In this document: positions 1-7,893 of the stretch, in pieces
Position numbering within the stretch: the first letter of the stretch is position 1
How the letters are laid out: each line of letters begins with the position of its first letter
Assembly: GCA_004193205.1 (NCBI GenBank)
Contig: RZUM01000012.1
Coordinates: 62,001-126,000 of the forward strand
DNA length: 64,000 nucleotides
Direction of reading: 5' to 3'
DNA from: Gordonia sediminis
GTDB lineage: Bacteria > Actinomycetota > Actinomycetes > Mycobacteriales > Mycobacteriaceae
Made by a program: the position numbers and the translations under genes
Notes under the pieces: model-generated
Database searches by the model: none
Told to the model about the DNA's origin: nothing
Seen by the model: only the letters and a program-made list of their open reading frames with translations

Positions 1-1
1 T

Positions 2-166
2 TGGGGTCCTCCGGGATTCGCCGCCAAGCGTTTTCCGACGTGGGTGTTGACCCATGTGTCCGACGTGATCCTTCCGGGATTGCGGGAACGCGGGGTCGGT
101 GACAAGGACATCGAGACGATGATGGTGTCGGCGCCGGCCGCGTTGTTCGACGGGATCACGGGATGA
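2..166 (+). CDS. Phosphotriesterase-family hydrolase, C-terminal end only (partial)
   Basis: The window opens inside a reading frame that ends at the TGA at 164-166. The visible 54 residues contain a THVSDVILPGLRERGV stretch followed by a DIETMMVSAPAALF tail. This resembles the last helix region of phosphotriesterase-like TIM-barrel metallohydrolases, where the family has a histidine plus 'P.LRERGV...I..MLV.NP..LF'. Family assignment rests on this short tail only. Its stop overlaps the start of the next gene (ATGA), so the two are probably co-transcribed and translationally coupled. Confidence 0.55.
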   Translation, partial: WGPPGFAAKRFPTWVLTHVSDVILPGLRERGVGDKDIETMMVSAPAALFDGITG

Positions 167-1392
167 CCGGAACCGTCCCACCGATTGCGGTCGTCGGGGC
201 GTCCCTGGCCGGTCTCACGGCCGTGCGGACCCTGGTCGAATCCGCCGATGTCTCGCGTGTCGAGGTATTCGGTGCCGAGCCACATCTGCCCTACGACCGG
301 CCCCCGCTGTCGAAGGAAATCCTCAAGGGCACTTGGGACGTGGAGCGGTGCAGCCTGGAGGCCGTGGACGACGCCCGGGTGACCTGGCACACCGGCACGA
401 AGGTCGTCGGTCTCGACCTTACCGGTCGTCCCCGACTCCGGTTGCAGGACGGCGCCATTCGAGAGTTCGATGGAGGTGTCGTGATCGCCTCCGGGGCGGC
501 GCCCCGCACCTTGCGAGGTGCCGACCTGCCGGGTGTCCACGTCATCCGTTCGCTGGACGACGCGATCGATCTGCGGGCCGACCTCGATCGCGGACCGTCG
601 AATGTGGTGATCGTCGGTGGTGGCTTCATCGGCGCCGAGGTCGCAGCTGCCTGTGTGGAGCGCGATCTGGCGGTGAGCTTGCTGGAGGCCCAGGATGCAC
701 CTTTCGAGCGGGTGCTGGGCGCCGAGGTCGGCGAGGCCGTGATCACCGAGCATCGCCGTCGGGGTGTCGACATCGCGACGTCGACGTCGGTCGTGGCGGT
801 CCGTGGCAGCGATCGCGTCGAGGCCGTCGAACTCGTCGACGGATCGATCGTCGCCGCCGACGTCGTGGTCCTTGGACTCGGGGTCACTCCGTGCACCGAC
901 TGGCTCGAACACAGCGGAGTTCGGGTGGACAACGGCGTCGAATGCGACGCCACGTTGCTGGCGGCCCCGCGTGTCGTCGCGGCCGGCGATGTTGCCCGGT
1001 GGCCGAACCATCGATTCGGCGAGTACCGCCGGGTCGAGCACTGGGACAACGCCATCCGCCAGGGCAGGCATGCCGCCCTGCGCCTGCTGGCCGAACACGG
1101 CCGCGGCAGCGCAGAACCCTTCACCACCGTGCCGTGGGTCTGGTCGGATCAGTACGACAACAAACTGCAGGTGGTCGGATCCACCTTCGACTTCGACGAG
1201 GCGGTGATCGCGCACGGGTCGGCTGAGGACCAGCGATTCGTCGCGCTGTACCGGCGTGGAGACCAGCTCGTCGCGGCCGTCGGATTCAACCACGCCAAGC
1301 TGGTGACTCGCTATCGGCGCCTGCTGACCAATCCGGTGCTGTGGAGCGATGCCCTCGCCGATGCGGGGCTGTCCGGAGTGGTCACCGGCTGA
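163..1392 (+). CDS. FAD-dependent ferredoxin reductase (rhodocoxin/putidaredoxin reductase type)
   Basis: Product of 409 residues, the usual length for NAD(P)H:ferredoxin reductases that feed electrons to [2Fe-2S] or [3Fe-4S] ferredoxins of class I P450s or dioxygenases. An N-terminal FAD Rossmann motif (VVGASLAG, residues 10-17) is followed by the RPPLSKE segment (46-52), a second dinucleotide fold (VIVGGGFIGAE, 149-159) for NAD(P)H and the FAD-contacting AAGDVA motif near 275. The start overlaps the upstream stop by 4 bases. No ferredoxin gene is adjacent. It could serve the P450 at 24514-25776, which has no redox partner beside it; that pairing is inference. Confidence 0.88.
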   Translation: MTGTVPPIAVVGASLAGLTAVRTLVESADVSRVEVFGAEPHLPYDRPPLSKEILKGTWDVERCSLEAVDDARVTWHTGTKVVGLDLTGRPRLRLQDGAIREFDGGVVIASGAAPRTLRGADLPGVHVIRSLDDAIDLRADLDRGPSNVVIVGGGFIGAEVAAACVERDLAVSLLEAQDAPFERVLGAEVGEAVITEHRRRGVDIATSTSVVAVRGSDRVEAVELVDGSIVAADVVVLGLGVTPCTDWLEHSGVRVDNGVECDATLLAAPRVVAAGDVARWPNHRFGEYRRVEHWDNAIRQGRHAALRLLAEHGRGSAEPFTTVPWVWSDQYDNKLQVVGSTFDFDEAVIAHGSAEDQRFVALYRRGDQLVAAVGFNHAKLVTRYRRLLTNPVLWSDALADAGLSGVVTG

Positions 1393-1451
1393 GCCGACCG
1401 AGTCGACACCAGCCTCGCCGGACACGACGAAGACGATTGGAGGGTTAATCC

Positions 1452-2420
1452 ATGTGGGCCCAGATACTCAGCGCACCATACCGATTCGAGAAGGTTGAGG
1501 TCGCCGCACCGGACGCCGCGGACCTCGGCCCCGGACAGGTCCTGCTGGCGACCAAGGCCGGCGCGATCTGCGGCAGCGACCTACCCAACTTCCGTGGTGC
1601 GCCCTTCCCACATCCCAAGAATGGGGGCCGGTGGGTGACCAGCGCACCTGGATTCCCGATGCACGAGGTGGTCGGCGAGGTGATCGCCAGCAACCACCCC
1701 GAACACCGCACCGGTGACCTGGTCGTCGGGTGGGCATCGGGTTTCGATGCCATCGCCGAGGTCATCGTCAGCGACGGCGACGGACTGGCCGGTTACGATA
1801 CATCGCTGACGCCCACCACAGCGGTGATGCTGCAACCACTGGCCTGCGTGCTCTACGCGGCCGAGCAACTCGACGACGTCACGGGAAAGACGGTTGCCGT
1901 GGTCGGCCAGGGGCCGATCGGATTGTTGTTCAGCCACGTGCTCAAGAGCCGTGGAGCGCTTCACGTCGTCGGCGTCGACCGGGTGGACAGGAGCGACGCG
2001 GGCACGACCTTCGGTGTGGACGAGGTGGTCACCGCGAGCGCGAATCTCTGGGCCGGCTCGCTGCGCGCCAAGGAACGTCCGCAGGTCGTGGTCGAGGCGG
2101 TGGGTCACCAGGTCACCACCATGAAGAACTGTGTGGATGCCGTCGGATTCGGCGGTGAGGTCTTCTACTTCGGGATTCCCGACGACCTGGTCTACCCGTT
2201 CGACATGATGACCTTCCTCCGGAAGAACCTCACCCTCCGATCTGGCGCGACGCTGGAACGCCGACGGGTCCTTGAGGACGCGAACGTATATCTGGCCGAG
2301 CACCCGGGCCTGCGCGACGCCTACGTGAGTCACGTCTTCGGGGTCGGAGACGTCGAGGGCGCCTTCCACGCCGCCGCGAATCCCCAACCGGGCCAGTTCA
2401 AGATCTCGGTCGAGATGTGA
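1452..2420 (+). CDS. Zinc-type medium-chain alcohol dehydrogenase (MDR superfamily)
   Basis: Product of 322 residues. The N-terminal GroES-like half carries the catalytic-zinc ligand context CGSD (C40) and HE (71-72). The Rossmann half has GQGPIG (152-157) for NAD(P). The four-cysteine structural zinc loop of classical alcohol dehydrogenases is absent and the protein is shorter than the usual 340-370 residues, so it belongs to a minimal MDR branch. Start ATG has a strong Shine-Dalgarno site (GGAGGG, 7 nt upstream). It follows the ferredoxin reductase by 59 bp on the same strand and probably oxidises an alcohol intermediate; the substrate is unknown. Confidence 0.82.
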   Translation: MWAQILSAPYRFEKVEVAAPDAADLGPGQVLLATKAGAICGSDLPNFRGAPFPHPKNGGRWVTSAPGFPMHEVVGEVIASNHPEHRTGDLVVGWASGFDAIAEVIVSDGDGLAGYDTSLTPTTAVMLQPLACVLYAAEQLDDVTGKTVAVVGQGPIGLLFSHVLKSRGALHVVGVDRVDRSDAGTTFGVDEVVTASANLWAGSLRAKERPQVVVEAVGHQVTTMKNCVDAVGFGGEVFYFGIPDDLVYPFDMMTFLRKNLTLRSGATLERRRVLEDANVYLAEHPGLRDAYVSHVFGVGDVEGAFHAAANPQPGQFKISVEM

Positions 2421-2440
2421 CGAGGCAAGACGCCGGATCG

Positions 2441-2711
2441 TCGAGCGTGCGCACCTGCGCGTCCATCGTGCGCACCTGCAGCGTCGAGCGTGCTCACGGG
2501 AACGTCGATCGTGCACGCCCCACCGTCGATCGTACTGTCGGTGAAGCCGCTGCCGTAGATCTCGGATGACCATAGCCCGCTGCCGGGCGGGGTTCATGGC
2601 GCCGGTGCGCACGCTCGACGCGCCAGCGCGCACGGTCGACGACGGGCCGCGCACGATGGACGTCTCGGTGCGCACGCTCGATGGTTGGGCGCGCACGGTC
2701 GACGGTGGGCT
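2441..2711. repeat. Two facing arrays of 21-bp imperfect repeats between convergent genes
   Basis: The 362-bp gap between two converging genes (stops at 2420 and 2783) is filled by a left array (2441 to about 2541, four and a half units at 21-22 bp spacing, core TCGAGCGTGCGCAC) and a right array (2607-2711, five units starting at 2607, 2628, 2649, 2670 and 2691, core GCGCACGSTCGACG). The right core is the reverse complement of the left. The intact units contain the palindrome GTGCGCAC or a near copy. Unit edges diverge while cores are kept. The 65-bp centre (2542-2606) is not repetitive. The arms could pair into a long imperfect cruciform or act as a bidirectional terminator; 21 bp equals two helical turns, so a protein-binding array is also possible. 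Confidence 0.85.
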
Positions 2712-2782
2712 AGGGAGCGCTGGTGAGCATCTTCGGGCACCCCCCCGAGGCGCGGTGATCCCGCGTCGTCGGCTCTCCCGCG

Positions 2783-3925
2783 TCAGAGGTCCGAAAGGGC
2801 GCTGTGGTGTCCGTCGGCGGTCTCCCGAACACCCTCGGCCTCCGCGGGTGCGCCGTCGAGAAAGTCCCGGAATCCGTAGCGGCGCAGTCGTCCGACGGCC
2901 AGCTGTTCCAGCACGCCGAGCCCCTGGCGCCCGTTCCATGTCGCCCGGACCAGCTGCTGTACGTGAAGATTCTCCGGGATTAGCGGATCAAGGTCTGCGG
3001 GCTCGAATGCGTCGGACCCGACGGCCAATTCGCCGTGCCACTTTCCATGTCCCCAGACCGGGTGTCCGTAGCCGATACCCTTCATCTGGAAGCACATCAG
3101 TGGCTCCAGAGTGATGTCACCCATGCTGTCGCCATCGATGGTGTGCGGCGACAAGGTCACGAATCGTGCCCGGCGATGCTCTGGTAGCCAACTGATCTCG
3201 TGGTCGACATGCCCGACGCGGACCGGCGGACCCGACGGCTTGGGCACCATCGCGGCGTCGTGCAGCCACTGCGTGCCGTCGGCATGCTCGAAAACCAAGA
3301 AATGGAAACATTCGTCGTCGAAGTGAATGGGGGACCAGAGGAACAGCATCCCACCCGACCCCATCGGTGCGGCTTCGGTGGTCCCGGGTGACAGCCGCGA
3401 ACCCCAGGAACGGTCCTTGGTCGCGTGGATGCCGGTACCCAGGTCGATCGAGGTGCCATTGGCCTCGATCGACCCGGTCCAGGTGCCCCACTGGGTCGCT
3501 CGGGTGACATCCATGAGCAGCCGATTGCCGGCATACGAGGTCTGATGCGCTTCTTCGAACGCCTCCGTCGTGGCGGTGTAGAGAAGGTCGGCGTGGATGT
3601 CATACTCGGGAGCGTCGACGATGACCCGGTTGACCCGCATCGGCTCGACGATCTCGATCCGGAGGGGACCGAGTCCCGTGTCGACGGGATCGGGGTTCAT
3701 CCGTCCGCTCGCGTGGACCGACACCTGGCGGCCTTCCGTCAGCAGCGAGAAGGCGCCTTCCATCAGCTGCTTGTTGGGGTAGCTGCAGAACGCGACCCCG
3801 AACATGAGATCTTCGCGGAAACCGTTGAACCAGAATCGATCATAGTGGTTGGGGTTTCCGGAACCGGCCTGCCCGAGCGGTAATGAGGTCTGATGGACCG
3901 GGTAGTCGTCAAAGGCGATCAGCAT
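2783..3925 (-). CDS. Hydroxyneurosporene synthase/AttH-like (lipocalin-fold) protein of unknown function
   Basis: Product of 380 residues, tryptophan- and aspartate-rich, without signal peptide or membrane segment. It has a DRSWG motif near residue 170 in a beta-rich context, which I associate with the CrtC/AttH-like tandem lipocalin proteins (DUF7064/DUF7065 type) often found beside steroid or terpenoid catabolism genes in actinobacteria. No catalytic residues are certain. Start ATG has GAGGAG 5 nt upstream. It is divergent from the phosphotransferase at 4125, across a 199-bp region with a palindrome at 4080-4095, which suggests shared control. Function is not established. Confidence 0.6.
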   Translation of the reverse strand: MLIAFDDYPVHQTSLPLGQAGSGNPNHYDRFWFNGFREDLMFGVAFCSYPNKQLMEGAFSLLTEGRQVSVHASGRMNPDPVDTGLGPLRIEIVEPMRVNRVIVDAPEYDIHADLLYTATTEAFEEAHQTSYAGNRLLMDVTRATQWGTWTGSIEANGTSIDLGTGIHATKDRSWGSRLSPGTTEAAPMGSGGMLFLWSPIHFDDECFHFLVFEHADGTQWLHDAAMVPKPSGPPVRVGHVDHEISWLPEHRRARFVTLSPHTIDGDSMGDITLEPLMCFQMKGIGYGHPVWGHGKWHGELAVGSDAFEPADLDPLIPENLHVQQLVRATWNGRQGLGVLEQLAVGRLRRYGFRDFLDGAPAEAEGVRETADGHHSALSDL

Positions 3926-4124
3926 GGTGGCTCCTCAGAGGGCGTGATCGGGATCGGACTGTCGGTCCACCAGTGCGGGGCGGGGAGTCCGCAGTCGTTA
4001 TCCTCGTATTCAAGGCTGTGACACGCATCAGCAACAGTGTAGTGTGTTGTCCAATTCACATTAATTATAGGTCAATGACATGAACTATCGTTCATGGAGA
4101 GTGGTACGCAAGGAGTGATCTGCG
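3926..4124. promoter_or_regulatory. Divergent promoter region with GAAC-N4-GTTC palindrome
   Basis: AT-rich compared with its surroundings (especially 4020-4085). It contains a perfect 16-bp dyad ATGAACTATCGTTCAT at 4080-4095, 29 bp upstream of the start at 4125, a position suited to a repressor operator. The core GAAC-N4-GTTC also fits the actinobacterial LexA core, but the flanks do not match the usual TCGAAC/GTTCGA and the neighbours are not repair genes, so a TetR-type operator is more likely. Confidence 0.55.
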
Positions 4125-5168
4125 ATGCGCATCTCCCAGTTGAGCAGGGTGTGGCTCGGCGCTGCGCTCGGGATCAATCCGGATCGCCTGACCGGACTCA
4201 CCTCGACACCGGTGGGTGCGGGGCAGATGGCAGACACCTATCGGATCGAGTACTCGGTGGACGGTGAGGTGCGTCAGTCGCTGGTTCTCAAACTCACCCC
4301 GGACAATGACCGGAGTGTGGCGATCGGCCAGAGCGAGAAGAACTATCAGCGTGAGGTCGGCTTCTACCGGGTGTTCGCCGATCGTCTCGGAGTCCGGACC
4401 CCGCGATGTCTGCACGCAGAGGTCGACGACGATGGAATCGAGTTCGCACTGTTGCTCGAAGATCTCTCGCCGTGTCGACCGGGAGACCAGCTCGCGGGAT
4501 GCAGCCTCGAGGAAGCCGAAATGGTCGTCCGGGAGCTGGCCAAGTTGCACGGACCGATGTGGGGTGATCCCCTCCTCGAGAGTTACGAGTGGCTCCCGGG
4601 ACCACGGGTTCTCACGCCGGAGCTCAATGCGGTCCGCCCGGCCGCCTTCGACACGTTCTGCGAGCGATTCGACGGTCTCATCGAGGCCGAGATCCTGGAG
4701 GTAGGCCGCAAGCTGTTCTCCAGTGGGAGGTTCTTCGACGTGCAGCACGAGTGTGTGGGCACCATCCAACACGGCGATTTCCGGCCCGACAACCTCATCT
4801 TCGAGGTTGTCGGGGGGAAAGAGGCAGTCGCGGTAGTGGATTGGCAGACGGTGCAGCGCGGCCCCGGGGCGCTCGACCTGGCATTCTTCCTCGGCGCGGC
4901 GCTGGCTCCGGAGGACCGGCGGGCATCGGAGAAGTCGCTGATCGAGATCTATCACCAGGATCTGCTTTCCTACGGCGTCCCCGACTACTCCTTGGACGAC
5001 TGTCGTCGCGACTACGCGACGTTCGCGCTCTACCAGTACGTCGTGGGCGTAGGTGCTGCGCTGACCGTCAAGCAGACCGACCGCGGCGACCGGCTATTCG
5101 TCTCGATGGTGCGTCGTGCCGGTCAGCACGCACTGGACCTGGACTCGATCGGGCATCTGTCCGCGTGA
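4125..5168 (+). CDS. APH/ecdysteroid-kinase-like phosphotransferase
   Basis: Product of 347 residues with the protein-kinase-like phosphotransferase signature: ATP-anchoring lysine region (LVLKL, 53-57), catalytic loop HGDFRPDN (216-223, catalytic Asp 218) and metal-binding VVDWQT (238-242). Small-molecule kinases of this group phosphorylate hydroxyl groups; relatives occur in actinobacterial steroid and terpenoid gene clusters. A cytosolic kinase acting on a hydroxylated substrate or CoA-ester is plausible but unproven. AGGAG lies 9 nt before the ATG. It is divergent from the lipocalin-like gene and probably controlled by the dyad at 4080-4095. Confidence 0.75.
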   Translation: MRISQLSRVWLGAALGINPDRLTGLTSTPVGAGQMADTYRIEYSVDGEVRQSLVLKLTPDNDRSVAIGQSEKNYQREVGFYRVFADRLGVRTPRCLHAEVDDDGIEFALLLEDLSPCRPGDQLAGCSLEEAEMVVRELAKLHGPMWGDPLLESYEWLPGPRVLTPELNAVRPAAFDTFCERFDGLIEAEILEVGRKLFSSGRFFDVQHECVGTIQHGDFRPDNLIFEVVGGKEAVAVVDWQTVQRGPGALDLAFFLGAALAPEDRRASEKSLIEIYHQDLLSYGVPDYSLDDCRRDYATFALYQYVVGVGAALTVKQTDRGDRLFVSMVRRAGQHALDLDSIGHLSA

Positions 5169-5202
5169 TGGATCGCCACCGAGGCGTGGGGCGGTCCGGT
5201 CG

Positions 5203-5466
5203 TCACGATCGTGACCGCTCCGCGGCCTCGAGTTCCGGCGCGATCAGATCGATGAATTCGTCGCCGATGCGTCGGGCATCCTCGTACGAGCCCGCGGCCA
5301 GTCGGACCCGGCTGAAGACGGTGTTGTTGATCGCCCACAGCATCAGGCCGAGATCGCGCGCGATCGGCCGGTAGGACATCGAGTTCACCGACGAGCCAAT
5401 CGAAGCCGTTCTGCTGGAAGTCGACGACGAGCGTCTTGATCCGGGGATTGGTGGTGAAGGGCTTCG
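5203..5466 (-). pseudogene. TetR-family regulator remnant (C-terminal ligand domain, frameshifted)
   Basis: On the minus strand, a peptide stretch reading TNPRIKTLVVDFQQNGFDWL in one frame stops making sense near 5371. The adjacent frame continues with YRPIARDLGLMLWAINNTVF and a helical tail ending IGDEFIDLIAPELEAAERSRS at the stop (5203). Together these look like about 85 residues of the ligand-binding domain of a TetR-type repressor, broken by a frameshift around 5370-5390 and lacking any helix-turn-helix. It lies divergent from the fadA/fadB scar, as a repressor gene would beside its target. Alternative: chance similarity of alanine/leucine-rich helices. Confidence 0.45.
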
Positions 5467-5594
5467 TCGGACCGTGGATCTGAAGCGCTGCGGCCGGCCA
5501 TCGCGTCCTCGTTCCATCGTCTGGATGGCATCCCGCGATGGACGGGATGGGGGTACACCGTGTATCTGTGTTGCGACTGCGCACATCGAAAATC

Positions 5595-5608
5595 TGAATG
5601 ATGGTTCA
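5595..5608. promoter_or_regulatory. Possible operator TGAA-N6-TTCA in a remnant promoter
   Basis: TGAATGATGGTTCA is a TGAA-N6-TTCA dyad in the AT-rich stretch 5585-5680 between the TetR remnant and the fadA/fadB scar. A second small dyad, TTAGAGTCTAA, lies near 5650. The first resembles the dyads at 4082-4093 and 49553-49564. It is probably the surviving control region of the deleted locus and may still drive the FadD at 6129. Confidence 0.3.
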
Positions 5609-5745
5609 ATCTCTTGTATCAAGATGATAGACATCGATCTAATCTGAAGTTAGAGTCTAATTCTATCGATCGAGATGCGGTTTGAACTGCCGTATGAGTC
5701 TTGTGGCCACATCTGGACGATCCCCGAAACCACCGGAGAGTTTCA

Positions 5746-6132
5746 ATGGACGAGGTGTTCATCTACGACCACGCGCGGCCCCGCGGGCGCGGGGAAATGG
5801 CAGCCGGATACGAACTCGGCGCGTTCCAGGGTGTGCTGCTGAGCGCCACGGATGGGGACCTCGGGGCTGTACTCGGGGTCGGCTTCCCCGCCCACCTCGG
5901 AGGTCCGTTCGTCGCGATGGATCAGATCGGGATACCCGAAGTGGTCTCCGAACTCGACCGATTGCGGGATTCTCATGGAGAGCAATTCGAGGTACCGGAT
6001 CTGCTGCGTCAGATGGCTGATCGCGGTGAGACGTTTTACGGCAAGAATGCCGTCGCGTCGCCCGGGGCGCTCGGGCGGACGACCGATCCGAAGGCGCCGG
6101 CGGCGATGGCAGGACAGGGGCAGACGACGTGA
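5746..6132 (+). pseudogene. fadA-fadB deletion scar: thiolase N-terminus joined in frame to 3-hydroxyacyl-CoA dehydrogenase C-terminus
   Basis: Open frame of 128 residues with a good Shine-Dalgarno site (GGAGAG). Its first 15 residues (MDEVFIYDHARPRGR) match the start of FadA-type thiolases (EAFIYDAIRTPRGK...), minus one Thr. From about residue 30 it matches the second C-terminal domain of trifunctional-enzyme FadB (DGDLGAVLGVGFPAHLGGPF, then LLRQMADRGETFYG). Thiolase active-site and dehydrogenase/hydratase domains are all missing. The simplest reading is one in-frame deletion of most of a fadA-fadB operon. It ends in a 4-base overlap with the following FadD, so it may survive as a leader cistron. 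A functional mini-protein cannot be excluded. Confidence 0.65.
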
Positions 6133-7715
6133 CAGCCGATACCATCTACGACGATCCCGCGTTGAGCGCCAACGGTATCTACAGTTGGGGTCGTAATCGT
6201 CCGGAACGTACGGCGCTGATCAACGACGCGACCGGTGAGACGGTCAGCTTCGGGCAACTCCTGGCGCGGGCCAACAGCATCGCCAACCAGATCCGGGCGC
6301 TCGGGGTGGAGGAGGGCGATGTCGTCGCGAGTTGGCAGCGCAACAGCATCGAGCAGTGGGAGTTCTTCGCGGGCGCGATGCAACTCGGGCTCCAACTGGT
6401 GCCGATCAGCACTCATCTGACGGATGCCGAAGTCGAGTACATCCTCGCCGATTCGGGTGCTCGTCTCCTCGTTGCGTCCAGCGAACTGGCAGAGCGTCTG
6501 AGCCGGACGGAGACGATTCCAGCAGACCGACGATTCGCCGCGGGGCCGGAGGTGGCCGGGTGGCGGCCGTTCACGGATTTACGCGACGGTGGTTCGGCCG
6601 ACGCCCCGACGGACCGCGTGGCGGGTGCGTTCATGTACTACACATCAGGCACCACCGGGCGCCCCAAGGGAGTCCGCCGCACCCTGTACCGGATCACGCC
6701 CGAGGTGTATGCGGCAGGGTCGGCCGCCTTCCTCAGCAGGTTCGGGATCGAGGGCGATCCCGGTATCGCATTGCTGTTCTCCCCCGCCTACCACGCCGCG
6801 CCGGGTACCAACATGTGGATTGCGCTCAGCCAGGGGTTCACGGTGGTCATCCTGGAGAAGTTCGATGCCGAGAAGGTGCTGCGATCGATTCCGAAGTACG
6901 GCATCTCGCTCATGAACTCGGTTCCAACGCAGATCCATCGGATGCTGGCGCTGTCCGAGGAGCTCCGGGCCGGGCTGGATATGTCCAGTCTGCGCAATGT
7001 CCTCGTCGCCGGGGCGAAATTCGCGCCGACTCTGAAGACGCGCGCACTGGACTACTTCGGGCCGGTGGTGTGGGAGTACTTTGCCGCCACCGAGGGATTC
7101 GTCTGCGCGGCGAGCCCGGAGGAAGCGCGAGAGCGGCCGGGAACCGTCGGACGACCCGATCCCGAATCGATCAGGATTCTCGATGAGGACGGCAATGAGG
7201 TCGCGTCGGGAGTGACCGGGACCATTCATTTCCGGTCGTTGGGCGGAGTCTTCTCCTATCACAACGATGCCGAGAAGACCGCGAAAAGTGTTGATGCCGA
7301 AGGATTCATCAATTGCGGCGATCTGGGATACCTCGACGATGACGGGTACCTCTACATCCAGGACCGGCGGGTCGACCTCATCATCACCGGCGGGGTCAAT
7401 GTCTACCCGGCGGAGGTCGAGCAGCGACTCGCCGAGCATCCCGCCGTGGCAGACGTCGCGGTTGTCGGTGTGCCCGACGAGGAGTGGGGCCATAGTGTCG
7501 TCGCGGCTGTGCAGCTGAATCCCGAGTGCACGCCCGGTGAGGAACTGGCGGACGAGCTGCGCACCTTCTGCCGGGATGCACTGGCCGGTCCCAAGGTTCC
7601 GCGCACGATCGTCTTCGAGTCGGAGCTGCCCCGCACCCCCACCGGCAAGATGCGACGCAACCTGGTCCGCGACGAACTCACCAACAGCCTGGCCGCCCGG
7701 TTCGCATCGTCGTGA
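6129..7715 (+). CDS. Acyl-CoA synthetase (AMP-binding, FadD family)
   Basis: Product of 528 residues of the ANL superfamily: ATP-binding P-loop YYTSGTTGRPKG (170-181), mid-region GDLGYLDDDGYLYIQDRRVD hinge, GGVNVYPAEVE, and the C-terminal catalytic lysine in PTGKM (K507). It activates a carboxylic acid to its CoA thioester with ATP. The GTG start overlaps the stop of the fadA/fadB scar by 4 bases, which shows it was the last gene of that operon. Acid substrate unknown; FadD paralogues of this kind accept fatty, alicyclic or steroid side-chain acids. Confidence 0.88.
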   Translation: MTADTIYDDPALSANGIYSWGRNRPERTALINDATGETVSFGQLLARANSIANQIRALGVEEGDVVASWQRNSIEQWEFFAGAMQLGLQLVPISTHLTDAEVEYILADSGARLLVASSELAERLSRTETIPADRRFAAGPEVAGWRPFTDLRDGGSADAPTDRVAGAFMYYTSGTTGRPKGVRRTLYRITPEVYAAGSAAFLSRFGIEGDPGIALLFSPAYHAAPGTNMWIALSQGFTVVILEKFDAEKVLRSIPKYGISLMNSVPTQIHRMLALSEELRAGLDMSSLRNVLVAGAKFAPTLKTRALDYFGPVVWEYFAATEGFVCAASPEEARERPGTVGRPDPESIRILDEDGNEVASGVTGTIHFRSLGGVFSYHNDAEKTAKSVDAEGFINCGDLGYLDDDGYLYIQDRRVDLIITGGVNVYPAEVEQRLAEHPAVADVAVVGVPDEEWGHSVVAAVQLNPECTPGEELADELRTFCRDALAGPKVPRTIVFESELPRTPTGKMRRNLVRDELTNSLAARFASS

Positions 7716-7792
7716 TGAAGCCGGTCGGCCGTACCGAATTCTGCGGCGGTGAGGATCGTGAGTTCTGACCGCGGGAGTTGTTGCCGCAATCT

Positions 7793-7813
7793 ATACTGTC
7801 TGCAATACAGTAT
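7793..7813. promoter_or_regulatory. Operator-like dyad ATACTGT-N7-ACAGTAT
   Basis: Perfect 7-bp arms separated by 7 bp, in an AT-rich stretch about 80 bp before the start at 7894. The inner ACTGT-N7-ACAGT pattern recurs exactly at 39873-39889 before the SDR at 39973, suggesting one regulator for both promoters. Confidence 0.6.
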
Positions 7814-7893
7814 GAAAAAACCACAACATGATCGGATGTTCATCAAGGCCTGTCAGGGACCTCGTCGCGGCCGATCGGAGGAGTGTCGAAACC

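Noticed and set aside
2441-2711. CRISPR array
   Set aside because: Repeat period is 21 bp with no separate 28-37 bp repeats and 30-40 bp spacers, cores are imperfect, orientation flips in the middle, and no cas gene is near.
2566-3114. Repetitive protein (VRTLDAP/ARTVDDG-type heptads) encoded by the right array
   Set aside because: The frame runs into the antisense of the gene at 2783-3925, has no ribosome site, and the 21-bp DNA period automatically yields 7-residue repeats in every frame.
4080-4095. LexA/SOS box
   Set aside because: Core fits GAAC-N4-GTTC, but the outer bases differ from TCGAAC/GTTCGA and neither flanking gene is DNA-damage related; kept as a generic operator.
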